This document shows, in pieces, positions 1 through 10,825 of a stretch of 64,000 nucleotides of DNA. A program made the position numbers and the translations under genes. A model generated the notes under the pieces. The model was not told the DNA's origin. It ran no database searches and saw nothing but the letters and a program-made list of their open reading frames with translations. Origin of the DNA: Adenophora triphylla var. japonica (taxonomy: Eukaryota > Streptophyta > Magnoliopsida > Asterales > Campanulaceae); the NCBI GenBank assembly GCA_022495995.1, contig JAFEMH010007474.1, positions 1 through 64,000 on the forward strand, in the 5' to 3' direction. How positions within the stretch are numbered: position 1 is the stretch's first letter; each line of letters starts with the position of its first letter.

Positions 1-1277
1 ATTTTGAACCACTTTACGCTCACAGCTAGAACGTAAAGGCAGTAGGTTTGGAGGCTTCGGAAAGGGTATTTGGCCTGTGGTTTCGGGCTAGTGCAACGTG
101 GGCAAGCTTAGCGACTAATGTTTACTTAAAATGTATTTTCTCGTAGTCCTAATCACTGGAAAAGATCGTGTCTTCTTTTTCGCAACTAACCTAAGGCTCT
201 TATCAAATGATCTCGTCACTATCACGCTTTATAAGCCCTCGTTTTTCACCCGTAAATCGCCTTCCCTGGATGGACAATCCCGAAGCGTAGGGTCCTATGC
301 AATAAGGCAAGCGAGTTCCACCAACAAAGGAAAAAAGTGAACTTAAGGCTAAATTGCCGGTCACGCAAAACTTCCAACGTATAAACACGCGGCCACGGTC
401 ATTAAGTCAACGCCCCAAATTAGCAAGCGTAATCGTACTTCAAATTTTCGCAGCGACTTTCTCTCCCCGACTTCGCTTACGCCACTTAGGCCTTAGCTTT
501 TGGAGCTCGCGCCAAGTCGTGGTCGGTACGGTGCATACATCAGGGTTTGGTGACGCGGTGTCACATTGAACCTTCTGCATGTTTTTCGTGTGGCTCGCAC
601 ATTAAGTCAAGGCCGAAAAGTTTAAGACTTCGGGTCGGAACGACCTTCGGTCTCAACTTTTAAGTTTGACTCTTGCGGAGGGGAACTCCGCGTAAAAACA
701 TACACTTGGGCTTTATTATGACACGTACTAAGCCAAAAACCAACCGGGGTCTTGGACAAAGTGTGACACAAAGAGTGCATGGCTTACAATTTCTGGGCTA
801 GGATGGGTCAAGTTTGGGATTTGACCGCCGTGCGCGCTTGAAAGGTGTCCTCGACAAAACACCAACCGAAGCCGCAGAATCGAATGGTCATCCCGCGTTA
901 CGGTCGTAGGTGCAGTGTATCGAGGCAGCAAGTGCGACGTGAGCGTGTGTACCGAGAGAGGCAAGAATGGCAAGTAGTGTGTGGTCACTAAATTCTTTTT
1001 CCCGGAGTAAAACAGAGATTTTCAATGTGTTTGAAAAGAATTTAAGCATAGCTTCAAAATGTAACAATGAAAATCAAGTATGAACGGGAATGCACGAACA
1101 TGTTATGATTTTAGATGAAAATGCAACACACATTTTTTTTGGAAAACTGCCTTCGAGGTTTTGAACACACGCACAAAAAAATGAGGAGAAGGGTAAACGA
1201 CGGCACAGTTTTGGAAAGCCGACGGAATACGCTTTTTGAAAATCGATCGCGCTTTTGAAAAAGTATCCATATCCTGC
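1..1277 (-). mobile_element. 5' leader of minus-strand Ogre/Tat-like gypsy element (partial)
   Basis: This stretch lies just inside the primer-binding site of the minus-strand LTR at about 1297-3372, so on the minus strand it is the untranslated leader of that element, which runs off the left edge. I see no gag or pol similarity in any frame; the few open frames are short and look random. Long untranslated leaders are typical of Ogre/Tat elements. The assignment rests on position and orientation only. Confidence 0.45.
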
Positions 1278-1296
1278 CAAATGTGGAGTCGCCAAC
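1278..1296 (-). other. primer-binding site, Ogre-type (degenerate)
   Basis: Read on the minus strand this begins TTGGCGACTCCAC. Ogre/Tat elements characteristically have a TGGCGACTC primer site, usually assigned to tRNA-Arg. A second TGGCGACTCC lies on the minus strand at 1386-1395, still inside the LTR. The Ogre-like element at 49845 has the same double arrangement, with one copy shortly before the LTR end and one as primer site. The exact LTR end is blurred by decay. Confidence 0.5.
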
Positions 1297-1412
1297 CGAA
1301 ATTACCCGGACGCGTGCTGCTGGCCGCATACGCGAGCGGTTGTCTTTCGCGGATGTTTGGGACCTCAGCTTTCGGGAAGCGAGGAGGAGTCGCCACGCGG
1401 TTTTGTACTTTC

Positions 1413-1536
1413 TTTGAGCCCAAACATTGAGAATGGCTTTGGAAAAAGTGTCGCTTGTATTTTGAGCCCAAACTTTGGAAATGGCTTTGAAAATGTGTCA
1501 GTTTTTATTTTGAGCCCAAACTTTGGAAATGGCTTT
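1413..1536. repeat. 48-bp tandem repeat, about 2.6 copies
   Basis: The phrase TTTGAGCCCAAAC followed by a GGAAATGGCTTT-like stretch recurs at 1413, 1461 and 1509, an exact 48-bp period. It lies in the U5 end of the minus-strand LTR. No function is evident. Confidence 0.8.
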
Positions 1537-2107
1537 TAGTACTCAGGTAGAGATTGTTAGGGTTCGGGAGGTCACGTTTACGTTTCGGGAAGAGTATTTT
1601 GAGATCACCCTAAATGCCTCGTATGACGAGAGTCTTTCTACCTTCTCTCGAAATTGTGTGTAAAGTGCCAGGTGTGTGCATTTTGAAAAATGGGGGCTTC
1701 AATGACATGTTTAATCTTTGATTTGAATGTTTCAATGTTGATTTTATGATTTCTTGGGAAAAAGTGAGTGTTTGAATGACAAACGTCAGGTTTTGGAGTT
1801 TTTTAGGAAAAAGGTGCGCAGTGACAAGTTTGAATCTTTAGCTTAAGGCTGTCAAATGTCGACTTTTAAGAAAAGGAGCGTTTGAATGTTTAACGCCGGG
1901 TTTTGAGTTTAAAAATGATCGTTTGGATGCCAAACGCCACTTTTGCTGCGTTTTGAAAGGGAGTCTTAAATGACAAACTCCGGTTTTGAATCGGGCACTT
2001 ATATTGTTATCGTATTCTTATGAAAAAAAAACATTAAATGAGAATGCGATCAATGAATCGTTTTACGACTCGGACTTGATCTCGGTATAAGTAAAGACTA
2101 TCACGAG

Positions 2108-2355
2108 CCAAACGGCTCGGACTTGTAAATGAAAGTATTTAAAATGCGGTATTGATGGAATCAAATGATCTTGGATATTAAAGATGCGTATCAATTAGCC
2201 AAACGGCTCTGACTTGTAAAGTTGCATAATTTAAATGACAATATCGACTGGGACTCTTAAACGATCCGAACTTTGTAAATGACTATCACGAACCAAACGG
2301 TTCGGACTTGTAAAGCTTGCGAATCGATTTGGATCAAACGATCCCCTCACTTGTA
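2108..2355. repeat. degenerate repeat of about 92 bp with a CCAAACGGCTCGG core
   Basis: The core CCAAACGGCTCGGACTTGT occurs at 2108, 2199 and 2292 with a few changes. Weaker versions sit at about 2258 and 2334. It lies in the R/U5 part of the minus-strand LTR. Transcribed tandem repeats are common in Ogre-type LTRs. Confidence 0.65.
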
Positions 2356-2823
2356 GAATGACATAAATGTAAAGAGCGGGCCGAACGCCTCGCTTTTAAC
2401 CTTTGAGATTACTTCCTCTTACGGGAGAGAAGATGACATCTTGGGGTAAAAATGTATCTGACTTATAGATTTACGGCGTCAGATCGTCTACATTTCAATG
2501 ATTCTTAATCGACGAAGCGATTATAGCGTTTGACACGTTAACCGAGACCAACGAGTGTTTGTAGTGTGGAGTAGAGCAGTGTTACCTATGGCTAGGGGTT
2601 GACTCTTTTGGCCTCTGCTGACTATATACGGGATACGGTTTAGTGTTTGAAAGGGTGTTTTAAGTTTGTTTGGTTTGTGTTGGTTTGAAAAATGAGGTTT
2701 TCATGCACAATCGAGACACAAACAGTGTCTTGAGAGGGGCTGGAAAGTGGTTTACTGCCATGGGCTTTGGTGAAAATGAGTTAATATTTTTTCATCTCTT
2801 TGAAATGTTTTGCACAACCTCTT

Positions 2824-2834
2824 GGTATTTATAG
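2824..2834 (-). promoter_or_regulatory. TATA box of the minus-strand LTR
   Basis: CTATAAATACC on the minus strand matches the canonical plant TATA element. It sits about 540 bp inside the LTR, a usual place for the U3/R promoter. The Ogre-like LTRs at 50182 and 57195 carry the same CTATAAATA core. Confidence 0.5.
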
Positions 2835-3372
2835 GGTGAAATTAGTAAAACAAAGTCCTGACTGGACTTTTCCTCAATTTGGGGAGGCCTTTTCTCTGGT
2901 ATTTCTGGAAAAATTGGGGCTCTGACTATGTTGGCACTCCTACCAGAATTCTCAAACAAATATTCGCTGGACTTGTCATCTCAATCTCGTAGGGGCAATT
3001 TGGTCCTTCACTTTTTGAAACTCGATTAAAGTTGGGATTGGAGGGCCTTGGACTCTTGTGTGCTACACGTGCCCCCGCGACTCACCTGAGGCTAGGGTTT
3101 TCGTCCCGGTTATTTCTCTTATCCGCTTTTTAAATAACTGTCCGGAAAATGTCCGAAACTCCCCAGAAAGTGCATTTTTCAGAAAAGCTATACTTTTACG
3201 TGTGATAACGTGTGTTGAGTACGCTTTGACATTGGGATGCATGGGCAGTTTGGGACGTCTCATTGGCTTGAGAACGGAGTTTAACGGGTTCTTGTTAACC
3301 CGGAAAGGGCCAAGTTAACGGATTTCGGTTAACTTCTAACGGATTTTGACGATCCGGATTTGGGTACTTACA

Positions 3373-4787
3373 CTAATATTATTGGGACAAAATGGATTTT
3401 TAAAAATAAAACAGATGAGAAGGGTAATATTGTTAGGAATAAAGCTCGTCTTGTGGCCCAAGGATATACACAAGTAAAAGGTGTTGATTATGATGAAACA
3501 TTCGCTCCTGTGGCTAGACTTGAGTCCATAAAACTTCTCTTAGCTATAGCTTGCTATCTAAAAATCTCTTTATTTCAAATGGATGTAAAAGCAGCTTTTT
3601 TAAATGGTTATTTAGATGAAGAGATCTTTGTTGAACAACCAAAAGGTTTAGAAGATCCTTCACAACCACACCATGTTTATAGACTTGATAAAGCTCTTTA
3701 TGGGCTAAAACAAGCTCCTCGAGCATGGTATGGTCGTTTAACCAACTTTCTTCGTGAATATGGATTTATTAGAGGTGAGGCAGATAGAACATTATTTATA
3801 CTTAGACATGGTAAAGAACTCGTTATTGCTCAGATCTATGTTGAGACATAGTCTATGGGTCTACAAATCAAACATGTTTGAAAGATTTTATAGATGCTAT
3901 GACTTCAACATTTGAAATCAACATTTTAAATGAGCATGATAGGTGAGCTAAATTTCTTCTTAGGCTTGTAGGTGAAACAAACATGTGATGGAATATTCAT
4001 ATCACAAAGCAAGTATGCAAGGAATTTGGTGAAGAAGTTCGGGTTTGAAGGGTCAAAGAGTTCAAAAGTTCCTATGAGTTCTACTCTCAAACATGGTAAG
4101 GACCAAGTAGGAGAAGATGTTGATCCCACACTCTACCGTTCCATGATAGGTAGCCTTCTTTATCTTACCTCTAGCCGCCCTGATTTAATGTTTAGCGTCT
4201 GTGTATGTGCTCGTTACCAAGCCAATCCTAAAGTCTCTCACCTTAATTCTGTAAAAGATAATAAAATATGTGTCTGGAACATGTGAGTTAGGTGTGTGGT
4301 TTAGTAAAGATACTAATACCAATCTAGTAGGCTTTAGTGACTCAGATTGGGCGGGGGGTATGGATGACATAAAAAGTACTAGTGGGGGATGTTTTTACTT
4401 GGGAAATAATCTAGTGTCATGGTATAGTCGTAAACAAAACTGTGTCTCACTCTCAACTGCTGAATCAAAATATGTAGCAGATGGGAGTTGTTGTTCACAG
4501 CTTATTTGGTTAAAGCATATGTTAGATGATTATGGTCTAGAAAGTAATATGTTATCCATGTATTGTGACAACCTAAGTGCCATTAATATTTCCAAAAACC
4601 AGTGCAACACTCTGGCACTAAACAAATAGATATATGTCACCATTTCCTTAGAGACATAGTTGATAAAGGTTTGATAAATATAGAGCATATTGATACAAAG
4701 CATCAACTTGCTGACATATTCACTAAGGCCCTTGACCATGATATATTTCTAGATTTTAAAAGCTCTCTTGGTCTTTGTATTTTTTAG
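3373..4787 (+). pseudogene. Ty1/copia (Sirevirus-like) pol remnant: RT and RNase H
   Basis: This is the C-terminal half of a copia polyprotein, starting in mid-domain where the minus-strand LTR ends. From 3390 it shows the reverse transcriptase entry [12 protein letters not shown], then [10 protein letters not shown], the first catalytic region [11 protein letters not shown] and [12 protein letters not shown]. About 3840-3980 is damaged, so the second catalytic YVDD block is not readable. RNase H follows from about 4300, with DSDWAGGMDDIKSTSG and LSTAESKYVA. The final LADIFTKALD segment is typical of the very end of copia pol, and the last stop is at 4785. Several frames are needed to read through, so the gene is dead. 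The N-terminal half presumably lies left of the window beyond the inserted element. Confidence 0.9.
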
Positions 4788-5031
4788 AAAAATTTATGGT
4801 CCACAGGTGCTACCCCAAGTGTGGTTAACACTTTTGGTAACACTGTGATACTGAAAATAAAATAAAATTATACATATATATTCTTTTCTTTTGTTTAACC
4901 CTAATGGGGGCACATGCTGACCTTTTTGTTCTAGTAGGTTAAGACATAGGTTAACATGTTTTGTTAAAATATTCTTCAATCTCAAAAGTGACAAAGTCAC
5001 TAATCTTTTGTTAAAAGGCAAAAAGCACGTG
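4788..5031. other. non-coding stretch after copia pol
   Basis: AT-rich sequence follows the copia stop codon. A 3' LTR would be expected soon after pol, but I cannot identify a clear LTR start. There is no credible coding sequence. Confidence 0.5.
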
Positions 5032-5267
5032 CATTATTCCTTTAGTAACTCGGGGCACGGCATTCTCTGCGACGATGTTCTCTTGCCAAACGAGAATAAT
5101 TTTTAGTGAGTTTATACTAAGTATTAGGAACATGGAGTTCTCTACTACAGTGTATCCTACTTGAAAGGTACAATTCACTATAGTCTTTATACTTCTAAAG
5201 AACTCGGGGCACGGAGCTCGTTACTACGATGCTTCCTTGTTCATGAAGTAATAAAAACTTAAAGACT
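5032..5267 (+). other. three serial hairpins with a shared loop motif
   Basis: Three units of about 70-85 nt (5032-5101, 5105-5179, 5182-5267) each have a closing stem around a similar loop. The loop reads roughly CTCGGGGCACGG, then a variable part, then CGACGATG. Unit 1 closes with ATTATTC/GAATAAT. Unit 2 closes with AGTGA/TCACT and an inner imperfect helix. Unit 3 closes with AGTCTTTA/TAAAGACT and TACTTC/GAAGTA. The same module, as two units, occurs in both Athila copies at 22636-22787 and 61996-62146. It is not protein-coding. Stems differ in sequence between units while pairing is kept, which suggests an RNA structure. Confidence 0.7.
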
Positions 5268-5277
5268 GTGTGTCTAA

Positions 5278-5395
5278 AGTGCTTAAAAATGAGGCTTGTT
5301 ATGCCTTAAGTGCTTGAAAATGAGCATTGTTATGCCTCACGTACTTGAAAACAAGACTTGTTATGCCTCAAGTGCTTGAAAATGAAGAAAATTTT
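5278..5395 (+). repeat. 31-bp tandem repeat, 3.6 copies
   Basis: Units starting AGTGCTTGAAAATGAG begin at 5278, 5309, 5340 and 5371, exactly 31 bp apart, with a few substitutions per unit. The array directly follows the three hairpins. Function unknown. Confidence 0.85.
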
Positions 5396-5500
5396 CAAAT
5401 TCGGTGTTCCACGATTGAGGGGTCGAGTCCTGGCATGTCTTGGTATGACCAGGCGAACACGTCAACATACTCTTTGAGGAGATTTATCAATGACAAGCTT
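5390..5500 (-). pseudogene. Ty3/gypsy (Tat/Ogre-type) reverse transcriptase scrap
   Basis: The minus strand of about 5394-5490 reads LINLLKEYVDVFAWSY followed by QDMPGLDPSIVEHRI. This is the conserved block just before the RT core of Tat/Ogre-type gypsy pol. It ends in a stop and is only about 35 codons long. Weaker similarity may continue to about 5560. It is a truncated fragment with no recognisable LTRs. Confidence 0.75.
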
Positions 5501-5663
5501 AGAATTTTGATGTTGAATCTTCTATCTTCCTTGTTCAACCTTGGTGATGAATCAATCAATGGAGATCTTCAAGCCTTAGGAGATAAAGAAACCTCCCTCT
5601 AATGGTGATCCACACGCGAACGAACCAAGAATGCTTCTTGTAGGATTGCTAGATGATCCTCTT

Positions 5664-5689
5664 GATTATTGAATCAATATTCAATAATC
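5664..5689. repeat. perfect 11-bp inverted repeat
   Basis: GATTATTGAAT and ATTCAATAATC face each other across a 4-nt spacer. A related AATCAATAATC occurs at about 5728. It could be part of an AT-rich LTR or MITE remnant. No function can be assigned. Confidence 0.6.
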
Positions 5690-5814
5690 AAAGCCAAAAC
5701 AATGGAATTATTTGGGAGCTTTTGATTCTTAATCAATAATCAAAATCTAGAGTTTCATAAACCTCGAACAAAGATGTTGAGAGAGAGGTTTATGGATGCA
5801 AGTTGTTCCAGGCA

Positions 5815-6040
5815 GCCACGAGTGCCCTAAGCCAATTTTCACTCGTATCACGATTCGTGATAGTTTTTGCACTCGTGCTGATCAAGGGAACGACGGCACA
5901 AGTCGTTGCTCAATCCCAAAAGGCAAAAACTCAACGAGCCAGCCCTTGATTCCCAAAACGCAGTCGTACTGCGAGTCATGACTCTTTGGTACGAGTCGTG
6001 ACCCAGGGCACGAGTCATGCTCCTGGTCACGAGTCGTGCC
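5815..6040. repeat. periodic array of CACGAGTCGTG-like palindromes
   Basis: Imperfect copies of the CG-containing palindrome CACGAGTCGTG are spread over 5815-5990. They become regular at about 5971, 5991, 6010 and 6029, a 19-20 bp spacing. The arrangement resembles the 23-bp GCGGCCGTGC arrays in the Athila LTRs, which lie in U3. This may therefore be the U3 of an unidentified LTR. Confidence 0.6.
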
Positions 6041-7285
6041 AAAAACCCAGAATTCCAATTTTCAGCCAATGATCAAATTCCTTTTGGTGTGTGACGCAAT
6101 AGGAATTATATTATGTTGGTAGTGAGTCGACAGATCGACCTCACAAGACATAAGTGGTTTCTAGCAAACCATTATATCCACCCAATTAATATAACATCAA
6201 AGCTTGATTCCTCGATAGATCAAATGTCACAATTCCTTTGTCCACGATGTCCAATTGAACATGAGTCATGGTCCATGTCAAATCATACCGTTCAATACTT
6301 TCTCGATTCCGAATATGTTGATAATCCAAACGCATTTGATCTCTATCAAATCACTTGAGTGTGGCCACACATTTCATCAACATCATTCATCAAGGGGCCC
6401 AAGCAAACATCTCTCTCAACGAGAGGGACAAATCCAATCTTGACTTATCATTCTTCCGTACAAGAATCCAATCGTGCCAACATAGCCCTTATTTCTATCC
6501 GATTAAAGATAGTGTTAGACTATATCAAACACAACGTTCATCATGTGGAAGCCGATGATAATCTCAGGTTTAAAGGATTCAATGACACGACTATCATGAG
6601 ATTTAATCATGACACATATGACTATAGACCATGTCATAAATCTCATCGGTAGGTCATGTCTAATACTTGTTCTCTAGCAAGTATCCATAAGTGTAATGTG
6701 CATCACATGAATATAATCATCTCCATGATTATCCACTACCAACTTATACTAGTTATTCACAATAACTAGGGACGCAGTTCAATATAATAAACATGTAAAC
6801 ATATAATGAACCAAATAAACTTTCTCTATAATAAATGATAAAGATGATTACTTAGCGGTTTAAGTTATAAGTCAAACATAACTAAACGCCTAGGGCACTA
6901 CACCAATAAACATATCATTTATGGATTTAATCAACAAAAATGACAGTCACACTTGCTTAAATATACACAATCAAACTTTTGATGCCATTATTTTTGTGCT
7001 TGTTTCAAGTCATACAATGACTTTACAAACTACAACATTTTCTTCTAGTATCCATTTCCTGAATCGTTTCAACACTTTGATTTATTTAATCCAAATTATC
7101 ATTTATTCATTTCAATGATTTTGGCATCAATACTTAGATTTTCATTGACTTTGTTTATATATATTCAAACTTATTAAATCATTTATAACAAATCAATATT
7201 CACAATTGTTATAGACATAACTTTTGAAACATAATCCACCATTTAGTAACCAAATTCAATTTCTTTGATAATTTGATTTGATACT
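6041..7285. other. non-coding AT-rich stretch
   Basis: There are only short, unconserved open frames and no protein similarity I can recognise. It lies between the palindrome array and the decayed copia remnant, so it may be LTR or untranslated sequence of either. I see no tandem or inverted repeats of note. Confidence 0.4.
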
Positions 7286-7500
7286 TTGTGAAACACCCCA
7301 CATTTACAAGTGTACGTAGGCCTACATTTCCATACTTCATACGGACATCTCATTGTTTTATTGGGGAACCCTTTCCAAAAGGTAATTATTTTCCAAAGTA
7401 TAATCACCCCCACATTTTTGGGGTTGCCCTTAACTTAGCAATAAAGCCATCATTTCGTTCATCGACACCATTTGATTGTGGTGTATATGGTGGACATTTT
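7286..7500 (-). pseudogene. Ty1/copia integrase scrap
   Basis: The minus strand reads CPPYTPQSNGVDERND near 7490-7450. This matches the copia integrase PYTPQQNGVAERKN block holding the last catalytic glutamate. It is followed, with frame changes, by residues resembling the VPNKK..PYELWKGRKP block. It is heavily decayed. In a normal copia, integrase precedes RT, but here it lies downstream of the RT scrap on the same strand. Confidence 0.7.
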
Positions 7501-7519
7501 TGTAAGCAACAAACCCTTT

Positions 7520-7870
7520 GGTTTTTTAATATAAATTTCCTCTTCTAAATCTCCATTTAGAAAAGCTATTTTTTACATTCATTTAATATAATTCAAGATT
7601 TCTCAACGCTGCAATTTCAATTACATTTTTCATTTTGCTTGTAACCATTTCTAACAAGTCTAGTATTGTATTCATTGATTGTTCCATCGGCCTTCATTTT
7701 CTATTTTTGAAAAATTCACTTATATCCTAGTGATTTATCACTCGGAGGTACTTTCACTAATTCCCAAGTGTGATTTTCTAAGATGGAATCAATCTCAATT
7801 TTAATTACCTCTTTTCACAAAGTTTCCTCTGCACTCAATGCCTTTATAAATTTATGATTCACTTTCTATT
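7520..7870 (-). pseudogene. Ty1/copia reverse transcriptase scrap
   Basis: The minus strand around 7800-7650 reads EIDSILENHTWELVKVPPSD, then KMKADGTINEYKTR. These match the entry of copia RT. After a gap, AALRNLELY and a decayed MDVKTAFLNGDLEEEIY block appear near 7620-7530. Stops and frameshifts are numerous. Confidence 0.8.
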
Positions 7871-8639
7871 ATGTACATTAGAAAATTTGGGCTATAGAAT
7901 TTTCTTATCTTACCTCAATTGCTTTGTCGAGGTCCTACCTCTTCTTTATCATTTTTCATGATAAATTTTTTATTCTTCTTTTGAATCATGGATCCATTTA
8001 AATGTCTCATCTTTTAATTTATAGTGAGAATATTCTTAAAGAAAGAAGCGATTCATGATTCAATTATATTTTTCTTGTATATACATTTAATCTTTGATTT
8101 ATAAACAATAATTCTATAAGCACTACTATTGTAAGCATACCCACCACATATGCAATCAATAGTGTTTAGTCTAATTTATACACAAACTACACTTGGTTGT
8201 ATTTATCACTGTCTATTTAATAAATTGATTTCCAACTTTTCCTTTAAATATATAAGATTCAACATTTTGCCTTATAGCAAGCAACGGTAAAGGTAAAACT
8301 AACATTTCACCATCATATGTGTGAATTATATACACACCTCAAGCATCAATATGCTTTGATTATAACTCCAAGCAAATATTTGATATGTCTTGTTTGTATC
8401 TATTTTGACCATAGAATGAGATTCAATCTCATTATTGATCACTTGAACACTTTTCCGTTTCATTCATTCAAACATCATGAATAACATTCTTGATGACATC
8501 ACATTTCTCTCTAAAGACACAAGGTATATGCTTGACTTTTTAAAAAAAGATTGATTTATCAAACAAGATTGACTAACTTTGTCTTCGTTTTAAGCATTTC
8601 GGTATCCTCTACCGCATTTGCTTTCGCCACAAAAAGTTT
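7871..8639 (-). pseudogene. decayed middle of the minus-strand copia
   Basis: This lies between the gag and RT scraps on the same strand, where the zinc knuckle, protease and integrase would be expected. I could not read a convincing motif. It is assigned by position only. Confidence 0.35.
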
Positions 8640-9080
8640 TAGACAACTTCTTCTCTAAAGTTATATTCTAATTTCCAACACAAAGACGAATACCACACAC
8701 CTCAATATTCATTTTTATTCATTTATATTTGAGATGAGTCTTAAAATACTTTCAAGTGGGAAGCAATTTCTCAATTACTGTCGTCATTTGAGAATTTCAC
8801 TCAACACCATCCACTCGACATGATTTTCATGAAAGACTATTTTCAGTTATTTCATTTTACTTTTTACGTTTTATGAAGTCCACTATTTTAAAATCAAGTA
8901 AGCGGACTACGATGAATTTCATTACACCCGCATTCTAGATTTTACATTTATATTCCAATGACTCCCACAATTCGTTTGCCGTTTTCTTGGTACTATATAT
9001 GTTATATAACGAAACCAACAATTCGTTAATTATATAGTTCCAACAAACAAAATCCGCATACTTCAACAGCACTAAAGACT
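8640..9080 (-). pseudogene. Ty1/copia gag scrap (UBN2-type)
   Basis: The minus strand from about 9050 reads ELLVSLYNIYSTKKTANELW followed by ESLEYKCK. This corresponds to the plant copia gag (UBN2 family) motif around YSTKKTAKELWESLE. It continues through KFIVVRLLDFKIVDF and, further on, VIEKLLPTWK-like and MNIE blocks. Many stops are present. Gag to the right of RT fits a minus-strand element. Confidence 0.8.
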
Positions 9081-9120
9081 TGAACATCTATCTCATTTTC
9101 ACCTAACTTAGTAGAATATT

Positions 9121-10825
9121 CCTGAAGAAATCTCACTAAGTACAAGGTGATCAAGTAGAACATTTTTTGTTTCCATCACTTAAAGTCGAGGCCAACTAAA
9201 TTTTCTAACTTTATTATGGTGATCCGAAATACTTGTAACAACCACATTTCATTAGAGATTTGTCTCCACACAAATAGCATTTACCAAATATTGGACTTAA
9301 TTTTCAACAATTATAAGTCTTTACAAATATAATTCTCTAACTTAATTAGAGAATTCACTACAAGAATACATTTCTAATACAATAGAAGAATTAATATAAT
9401 TTATTTCTTTAAACAAACCATATTTATGAACTTCTAAATTCCTTAATGTAATTATAGTTGGAGGTTAATTATTCCAAAACTTTAAAGGTCTTATCTTGTA
9501 TTACCTATAAATTAGAGAAAGTCACATTCTCATTTGCATAATACAATTTTTTTTAGAAGCCCTCCTAAATATTTTATATCATTTGTCATCATCAACAACA
9601 ATATAATTTAACCACTTCTTTCAATAAGTCCTAAAGTTTTTATCTGTATTACATTAGTCACATATTCCCCTAATAGGTTTTAACAACATTTTACAAAAAG
9701 ACCTATATATTTAGTTCTTGAGACATTTGTCAATGCTTACAACAATAGAATTGAACAACTTCTTTCAAGAAGCTCTATTGGTTTTATCTTTGTGACTTTT
9801 GTCATTATTGACAATAATATGATTTAACAACTACTTTCAGGAATCCCAATCATCTTTGTCAATACATAATTGATAAAATGCAACGTTAAAAACCACATCT
9901 TTCAACGTTCATCTGCTCAACTTAGTTCAAAAGAACTATTCAATTTTTTTCACTATAATTCTTGTGAATCATAAAAACGTTAACTACTACATATTTCAGG
10001 TTTCAATTTCTCAGCTTAGTTATTACGATTATATTTGAATCATATTTGATATCACGGGCCATCTACTTTTCCACTTGTTTAATCATATTAAACAAGAGAA
10101 ATTATTATTAGTGTTTTAATTCACAAAAACTGCTATTCTGCAAATTTTATATCTCCATCTACGGAAGTTATAATCCAATCTCCACCGTTCAGAATCATTT
10201 CCTTTGAGTCTTCAATATGTACACCAAATTTCACTCAAATCCAACGGTTAACAAAGCAAGAAATTTAATTTTTCCACAGCTGGTCATGAAAAATATTTGC
10301 TGGAAATTTTCTTCTTTTCTATCGTTTTCCATCTCTTACCATATTTTCTCCCCCGTAGCCACGCGCCACCGAATTTCTCTAACCTGTAACCCTTTCTCAA
10401 TAGGGAATTATTCTTAAGATTTTTAGACAAAATCTTACAATTGAGCATAATAGAAAAAGAATTACAATATAAATAAAATACAAGTTACAATATAAAATTG
10501 GAGAGAAAACCGTATGATAATCGTCTTGATTTTTTTGAGTTCGAGCCGTGTGTGACACACTTTTCTTAATAATAATTCACCCCCTCACTACGAGTGCTCG
10601 AAGCTTCAATGGACATTAGTCTCCCAGGATAGAACGGATGAAACGGCTACTACTTCGCACTTGAGTCTTCCAACGAATCTCGCTATTCTTGTACAAAATC
10701 ACAATACTATTGTATACTATTCTAGGAGGCCAAAGAAAGGAAAAGAAGGAATTGCAAAGGGGAGGAGGGAGAATTGCTAGAAAAAGTTGTCTTCATATTG
10801 TTGTAGGTTACTCAACATATATCTT
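9121..10825. other. AT-rich non-coding region
   Basis: No coding similarity is visible. It may hold the 5' LTR and leader of the decayed minus-strand copia, but I could not find a copia primer site. It contains the degenerate repeats listed at 9583-9853. Confidence 0.4.
9583..9853. repeat. three diverged copies of a segment of about 55 bp
   Basis: Segments beginning TTGTCA and running through ACAATA, AACTTCTTTCA occur at about 9583, 9728 and 9798. They share most positions despite divergence. They are old direct repeats of unknown origin. Confidence 0.45.

Larger units (their letters stand above)
1297..3372 (-). repeat. 5' LTR of minus-strand Ogre/Tat-like element
   Basis: The right end reads TGTAAGTACCC on the minus strand, nearly the TGTAAGTACG that starts both LTRs of the Ogre-like element at 49845-58236. 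It abuts a copia pol that starts in mid-domain at 3373, which is where an insertion would sit. A minus-strand TATA box (CTATAAATACC) at 2824-2834 leaves a U3 of about 540 bp and a long R-U5. The left end near 1297 is set by the primer-site motif. The matching 3' LTR is outside the window, so this is inferred from termini, promoter and context rather than from an LTR pair. Confidence 0.6.

Noticed and set aside
1074..1539. Overlapping frames of 60-122 codons on both strands
   Set aside because: They fall in the LTR and leader of the minus-strand element, include the 48-bp repeat, and show no protein family.
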